Of a stretch of 64,000 bases of DNA, positions 60,033 through 64,000 are shown piece after piece (position 1 is the first letter of the stretch; each line of letters opens with the position of its first letter). The position numbers and the translations under genes were made by a program. The DNA comes from Bacteroides uniformis (GTDB taxonomy: Bacteria > Bacteroidota > Bacteroidia > Bacteroidales > Bacteroidaceae), in contig NZ_CP102263.1 of NCBI RefSeq assembly GCF_025147485.1, positions 2,059,501-2,123,500 of the forward strand, read 5' to 3'. A model generated the notes under the pieces. That model did not search any database. It was not told where the DNA came from and saw only the letters and a program-made list of their open reading frames with translations.

Positions 60033-61046
60033 ATGAAACAGAATTATACGTTGATGGGAGGAAAAGCGTGGTGTTGTTTTTCTGTTTTTTATTCTCGAAA
60101 AGCGTGGGGAAGCCTCTTGACTGAGGTTGTCTCATTCTATCGTGAGTTCCAAAGTTTGTTTCATTATTTTGTGGCTTATTTCTCTGAACAACAAGGAGAA
60201 CATATCAAAGTCACTTTTTCGTTTGATATTGAGAATATGGTTGAAATACAGGAAAGGGTCGATACTCATTTTTTACTTTTCTTGAATCAAAATCCGTCAG
60301 TCCATCCTAAACAGTTCCCTTTCGGAGAAGATTTGTGGTGCTTTTATCCTAACAATTCTTTGGTCTGGAATCAGTATAAGATACAATATCCGGATTTAGA
60401 TTTATTGCTGGATAAACAATTTACACTTTGCCTTTCCGGATTTTTGAGTGATACTTATGTGGGAGGCAAAAAGCAAATGGAGGGAGAGAACTTTAATTTG
60501 CTGGAGCAAATACAACAAAAAGTGTTTACAGAACAAAATGGGATTAGGCTTGCCAAATGGGGATGTTTGATAGAATGTTTAGCTCAAAAGTCTTTGATAG
60601 AGATGGATGTGGATGAACAACTTACAGATGTGGATGAATTCTTGATAGCTTTGTGGCAAGAGATGAAAGTGCCTTATATGGGTACATTTCAGTTCTTATT
60701 GTGGGTAGGAGATTATTTTCTATTTCGTTTCTATGACGAGAATTCTTTGTTTCGCTCTCGGACTTCTTGGATGTTGGAGCAAATAGTATTAGGTGTTGAA
60801 CGGCTTTTCTGTCAGTTTGAGTATAGAGTGAGGTCTGTTGAACCATTGTTTTTATTTCCAGTTGATGTTTGGCGAGATTTAGGTGAATGGTTACTGTGTG
60901 TGGAGAAAGTTTGTATATGTGAGTCGGTAAAAAATGTATTAGCTAAGTTATATGCTTTACCTGAAATGGAGTTTTTGTTACATTGTAATTTCCCAAAGAA
61001 TACTTTGCGTTGGAAATATCGTGAAATAATATTTGTGGATAAATAA
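60033..61046 (+). CDS. Possible LanB C-terminal-like (thiopeptide-type) peptide-modifying protein
   Basis: A 337-aa protein. The first ~100 residues (WCCFSVFYSRKAWGSLLTEVVSFYREFQSLFHYFVAYFSEQQGEHIKVTFSF) have the feel of the lantibiotic dehydratase C-terminal / thiopeptide-type domain (PF14028), which begins with an aromatic strand and ends in an H-(L/I)-(R/K)-(V/L)-(R/T)-F strand. Residues ~180-330 match the separate protein at 55232-55882. I start at the ATG at 60033, 1 bp after the glycosyltransferase stop. The assignment is tentative; a partner protein of unknown function is the alternative. Confidence 0.45.
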   Translation: MKQNYTLMGGKAWCCFSVFYSRKAWGSLLTEVVSFYREFQSLFHYFVAYFSEQQGEHIKVTFSFDIENMVEIQERVDTHFLLFLNQNPSVHPKQFPFGEDLWCFYPNNSLVWNQYKIQYPDLDLLLDKQFTLCLSGFLSDTYVGGKKQMEGENFNLLEQIQQKVFTEQNGIRLAKWGCLIECLAQKSLIEMDVDEQLTDVDEFLIALWQEMKVPYMGTFQFLLWVGDYFLFRFYDENSLFRSRTSWMLEQIVLGVERLFCQFEYRVRSVEPLFLFPVDVWRDLGEWLLCVEKVCICESVKNVLAKLYALPEMEFLLHCNFPKNTLRWKYREIIFVDK

Positions 61047-61102
61047 TAGAGATAGTTTTATGCTATACATAAATTGAATGTTTAATTAAAATTTTGATGA
61101 CA

Positions 61103-61312
61103 ATGAAAAAGTTAGGTAAGATTAAATTGGATCAGCTTAATAAAGCTGAACTCAGTGAAAAGGAGTTGAATCGCCTTTTGGGAGGAGAAAACTGTTGTTT
61201 GTGTGCTTGCGCTGGACCGTCTGGACCGGTTGACAACTTTAATGCAAATGTTGCAGGTAGTCTGTACTCTCCATCGTGGACTGGCGGTACTCATGGATCA
61301 CATAGCATGTAG
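61103..61312 (+). CDS. RiPP precursor peptide, GG-Bacteroidales type
   Basis: A 69-aa peptide. The 28-residue leader starts MKKLGKIKLDQLNKAEL and ends ELNRLLGG, typical of the GG-Bacteroidales natural-product precursor family (TIGR04149). The 41-residue core follows: ENCCLCACAGPSGP, then an Asn/Ser/Gly-rich stretch ending GGTHGSHSM. It has four Cys in six positions near its start and one Trp and one Tyr. Alternative in-frame starts exist at 61097 (ATG) and 61094 (TTG). The matching radical SAM maturase is at 62823. Export probably involves a C39-type peptidase transporter not seen in the window. Confidence 0.85.
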   Translation: MKKLGKIKLDQLNKAELSEKELNRLLGGENCCLCACAGPSGPVDNFNANVAGSLYSPSWTGGTHGSHSM

Positions 61313-61343
61313 GAATAGTAGTAAATAATACAAGTTTGATGTT

Positions 61344-61376
61344 TTTTATTCTTTCCTTGTTTATAGGAGAATAAAA
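61344..61376 (+). terminator. AT-rich hairpin after the precursor gene
   Basis: TTTTATTCT (61344-61352) pairs with AGAATAAAA (61368-61376), 15-nt loop. It may act as a partial terminator giving more precursor mRNA than maturase mRNA, a common RiPP arrangement. The rest of the 61313-61502 gap shows no gene. Confidence 0.45.
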
Positions 61377-61502
61377 ATTGTATTTTGCAACTGTTTGAAT
61401 TGTGAAGTAAGTAATTTGTACCGTTATTTTGGAAGTAGTGGAAGTGCATGATATGTGTGTTTTCTACTACTTTCAGAATGAGGTATATTGATGATTGTAT
61501 TT

Positions 61503-62819
61503 ATGAAAAATTGTTTTTTACTGATAGCTATTGCTTCATTCTTATTAGGATGTAGTGGCAATAAAAAGGAGAATACTTTGCAAGATGAAGAGGGTACTCC
61601 AGTTATTAATCTATCATCAGACAATGTGTCTAAGGTTGCTTTACTACCATTGAGCGAAGCTGCTGCGAAAGTGGAGATTGTTTCGTTGGAGGTGACGGAC
61701 GAATCTCTAATAGGAGAAATTACTAAAATGAAGGTGACTGATTCTGACATCTGGGTGAAACATTATAAAGACAATCATGTCCTCCGATTTTCACGTTCCG
61801 GAAAGTTCTTGAATAAGGTAGGCAAAGTTGGACAAGGACCGGAAGAATATATCAGAATGGCTGATTTCTTCGTGGACGAGAACACCAAAGAAGTATATAT
61901 CCAGACGACAATAGTTGGAGTTAAAGTCTATGATTATGAAGGCAATTATAAGCGGACAGCTGCAAAAACATCTCCGGATGATGTATTTATGACAATGTAT
62001 TTCCAATTTGCATTGTATGATAACAAGTTCTTTATAGCTCAAAATCTGGCATTTATCAATAAACCGACACCAAAAGATTCGGTATGGTCTTTTGCATGGG
62101 TTGATAGTACTTACCAGAAAAAAAAGATATTCAAAAATCCGGCACATATCGGGCGTGAAGAGGAAATTATGAAGAACGGAATTAATTTCCAGCAGTTTGT
62201 TAACTATTGGTTAGAACCTTTTACCAGTATAGATACCTATGGCAATCAGTTGACCTTGAAATATCCGGATACCGATACGATTTATCGTTATGACAGCCCT
62301 GCGAATGAGTTGGTACCTCAATATATCATTTCAACCCATGAAGAAAAAGGTGATTATGGGGCGACTCATGTTTGGTTTAGGGAAAGAAGCGCTTTCGATT
62401 ATTTTTCCATATATTCTTATTATCCGAGTAAGGATAATATCTATCTGCTGTGCAGTAAGGGGGAAACCATTTATACTTATTGTTATGGCAAACAGACTGG
62501 AAAAGTGAAAGTAAAAGAGCGAAAATCCGAGATTACGGAACGAATGCTGGGTAATCACACCCTTCGTAGGCTGGAAGGTGCTAAGTACTTTATCTTGGAT
62601 AATGATTTGTGTGGAGGGTCGTTCCATGTAGATTATCGTTCACAAGGAAAGTATTGGATAGATGTACTTATTCCGAACAGTGAAGACAACTGGATAGATA
62701 TAGACGAGATGAGAACTTCTGACGTAAAGGATGAATCTCTAAAAGCAAAATTCATCCATACTTTGGAGAATGTAGAGGAAGAGAGTAATCCGATATTGGT
62801 AATTGCTACATTAAAATAG
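61503..62819 (+). CDS. 6-bladed beta-propeller lipoprotein
   Basis: A 438-aa lipoprotein (MKNCFLLIAIASFLLGCSG, Cys17) of the Bacteroides 6-bladed propeller type (PF17170). The signature VLRFSRSGKFLNKVGKVGQGPEEYIRMADFFVDE is present, with further blades such as VYDYEGNYKRTA and DTIYRYDSPANELVPQYII. It sits between precursor and maturase, as BF3164-like lipoproteins sit beside the NVEALA genes at 36-38 kb. A surface binding role is inferred. Confidence 0.82.
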   Translation: MKNCFLLIAIASFLLGCSGNKKENTLQDEEGTPVINLSSDNVSKVALLPLSEAAAKVEIVSLEVTDESLIGEITKMKVTDSDIWVKHYKDNHVLRFSRSGKFLNKVGKVGQGPEEYIRMADFFVDENTKEVYIQTTIVGVKVYDYEGNYKRTAAKTSPDDVFMTMYFQFALYDNKFFIAQNLAFINKPTPKDSVWSFAWVDSTYQKKKIFKNPAHIGREEEIMKNGINFQQFVNYWLEPFTSIDTYGNQLTLKYPDTDTIYRYDSPANELVPQYIISTHEEKGDYGATHVWFRERSAFDYFSIYSYYPSKDNIYLLCSKGETIYTYCYGKQTGKVKVKERKSEITERMLGNHTLRRLEGAKYFILDNDLCGGSFHVDYRSQGKYWIDVLIPNSEDNWIDIDEMRTSDVKDESLKAKFIHTLENVEEESNPILVIATLK

Positions 62820-62822
62820 TAA

Positions 62823-64000
62823 ATGATGGATAAGTCTTTTTTGATAACTACTGGGAATCAGCATCAATATGTATATTCGGATGCTTTGTGCTATTTTCTT
62901 TATGTGCCGGAAGAAATGGCAACTGTAATGGAACATATGGATGCATCACTTGTTGATAGAACAAATTATTACGAACGTAAACTGAAATATCTGAAAGAAC
63001 ATTGTTTTTTTGAAAAGAGAGAGGTAACATTTCAAACAGATTATAGTGAAGAATTGGTAAAACGAAACCTTGCAGGGTTGCGGCAATTATTGATTGAAGT
63101 AACTGATAGGTGTAATTTGGAATGTAAGTATTGTGGTTATGGTGAATTTTATTCTAATTATGACCGGCGAGAAACAGGTGACCAGTCTTTTGAAAACGTA
63201 AAACTATTGGTAGATTATTTGACTAAACTATGGTGTTCTGATTATAATGTTTCTCATAAAAATGAGATTACAATTGGATTTTATGGCGGAGAACCTCTGC
63301 TGAATATGAAACTGGTGAAGGAAACAATTGCCTATATTGAGAGTTTGAATTTGCCTTCTTTGATTTTTAATTACAATACAACCACGAATGCTATGCTACT
63401 GGACCGGTATATGGACTATTTGGTGGAAAAGAATTTTAGTATTCTGATTAGTTTGGACGGGAATGAGGTGCAATCTGCTTATCGGGTAGATAAGCATGGA
63501 AATTCGTCTTTCTCACGTGTAGTCAGAAACGTAAAGAAACTGCAAGAAACCTATCCGGATTATTTTGAAAAGAAAGTAAATTTCAACTCTGTATTGCATA
63601 ACTTGAATTCTGTTGCAGAATGTTATTATTCCATCAAAGAACTGTTTGGGAAGAATCCTCGTATGGCGCAGCTAAATACTACTGGGCTTATTCCGGAACG
63701 TGTTGAAGAGTTTTCTAAAATGTTTAATGATAGAGTGAGGAGCTTTGATGAAGCAGTGCAACACGAGGATTTGAAGTATACTTTCATTAAGGATGGCAGC
63801 CGTTCCGTGAGCTATCATTCGATGTTGATGCGATATGGTGGTAATCGTTATGCTACTTATTTGGATTTGTTTGATACGGGGTGGGAAGACCGATACATTC
63901 CCACAGGCACTTGTCGCCCTTTTGAACGCAAATTATTTTTGACAGTTCGTGGAAAAATTCTTCCATGCGAAAAGATTGGACAAGAACATGCTATTGGATA
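62823..64000 (+). CDS. Radical SAM/SPASM peptide maturase, GG-Bacteroidales family (cut by window end)
   Basis: The frame is open to the last base, so the gene is truncated at 3'. The visible ~392 residues begin MMDKSFLITTGNQHQYVYSD (a peptide-recognition-like N-terminus) and carry the radical SAM motif C97-x3-C101-x2-C104 in CNLECKYC. FYGGEPLLN and LISLDGNE follow. A SPASM region starts near residue 366 with GTCRPFERKLFLTVRGKILPCEKI. This matches the maturase family (TIGR04148) that pairs with the precursor family found at 61103. It would install a radical-mediated crosslink or similar change in the core peptide. It starts 3 bp after the propeller gene; a second ATG at 62826 is equally possible. 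Confidence 0.88.
   Translation, partial: MMDKSFLITTGNQHQYVYSDALCYFLYVPEEMATVMEHMDASLVDRTNYYERKLKYLKEHCFFEKREVTFQTDYSEELVKRNLAGLRQLLIEVTDRCNLECKYCGYGEFYSNYDRRETGDQSFENVKLLVDYLTKLWCSDYNVSHKNEITIGFYGGEPLLNMKLVKETIAYIESLNLPSLIFNYNTTTNAMLLDRYMDYLVEKNFSILISLDGNEVQSAYRVDKHGNSSFSRVVRNVKKLQETYPDYFEKKVNFNSVLHNLNSVAECYYSIKELFGKNPRMAQLNTTGLIPERVEEFSKMFNDRVRSFDEAVQHEDLKYTFIKDGSRSVSYHSMLMRYGGNRYATYLDLFDTGWEDRYIPTGTCRPFERKLFLTVRGKILPCEKIGQEHAIG

Noticed and set aside
1..64000. tRNA, rRNA or insertion sequences
   Set aside because: No cloverleaf, rRNA-like segment, transposase or integrase gene was recognised in gaps or frames. Short tRNA-like folds could be missed without a covariance search.

Overview
The window looks like chromosomal DNA of a gut Bacteroides or close relative. 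The grounds are a MurF-alanine racemase fusion, a SusC/SusD pair under an ECF sigma/FecR switch, a dipeptidyl-peptidase IV gene abutting lipA, NVEALA peptides beside BF3164-like lipoproteins, and repeated TAnnTTTG -7 promoter boxes. No rRNA, tRNA, CRISPR array, insertion sequence or phage gene was recognised. Both ends cut genes: the MurF-Alr fusion at the left and a radical SAM maturase at the right.

Positions 1-10.4 kb hold cell-wall and export functions (murF-alr, tatA, tatC, a Dna2-like nuclease-helicase), then a minus-strand uronate block: an ExuT-like MFS carrier, a KduI isomerase with a signal peptide, and an orphan PTS IIC-type permease. Positions 10.7-18.8 kb are an ECF sigma / anti-sigma / SusC / SusD / metallophosphatase locus. 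Positions 18.9-32.2 kb are mostly housekeeping: phosphoglycolate phosphatase-like HAD, fabI, an RsmI-like methylase, a membrane protein with a decayed Nudix motif, lipA, DPP IV, a SIS-MFS-ROK amino-sugar-like operon, a YhcC-like radical SAM protein, a flavodiiron protein and nagB. From 29.2 kb to the end every gene is on the plus strand.

Positions 34.4-46.2 kb are an unusual peptide/lipoprotein locus. A membrane-spanning winged-helix regulator precedes two NVEALA peptides, two BF3164-like propeller lipoproteins, a thioredoxin-like/DUF1573 lipoprotein, a dedicated type I signal peptidase, two paralogous transglutaminase-like lipoproteins and an O-antigen-ligase-like membrane protein with TPRs. 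Positions 46.2-55.2 kb are an efflux operon with one adaptor, one TolC-like protein and two RND pumps. Positions 55.2-64 kb are a RiPP locus: a TPR-membrane-HTH regulator, a DUF3244-like protein, a family 2 glycosyltransferase, a possible LanB-C-like protein with a paralogous partner at 55.2 kb, a 69-aa double-glycine precursor with a Cys-rich core, a propeller lipoprotein and the radical SAM/SPASM maturase.

Intergenic DNA holds the least explained signals. Two arrays (19.73-19.86 and 32.49-32.62 kb) have TGCA words every 11 bp with the same seven-unit layout, and each lies upstream of a TATCTTTG promoter. A third, weaker array with a different 22-bp word lies at 56.2 kb. Two copies of a roughly 100-bp structured element (32.27 and 55.92 kb) differ by coordinated base changes across their pairing arms.
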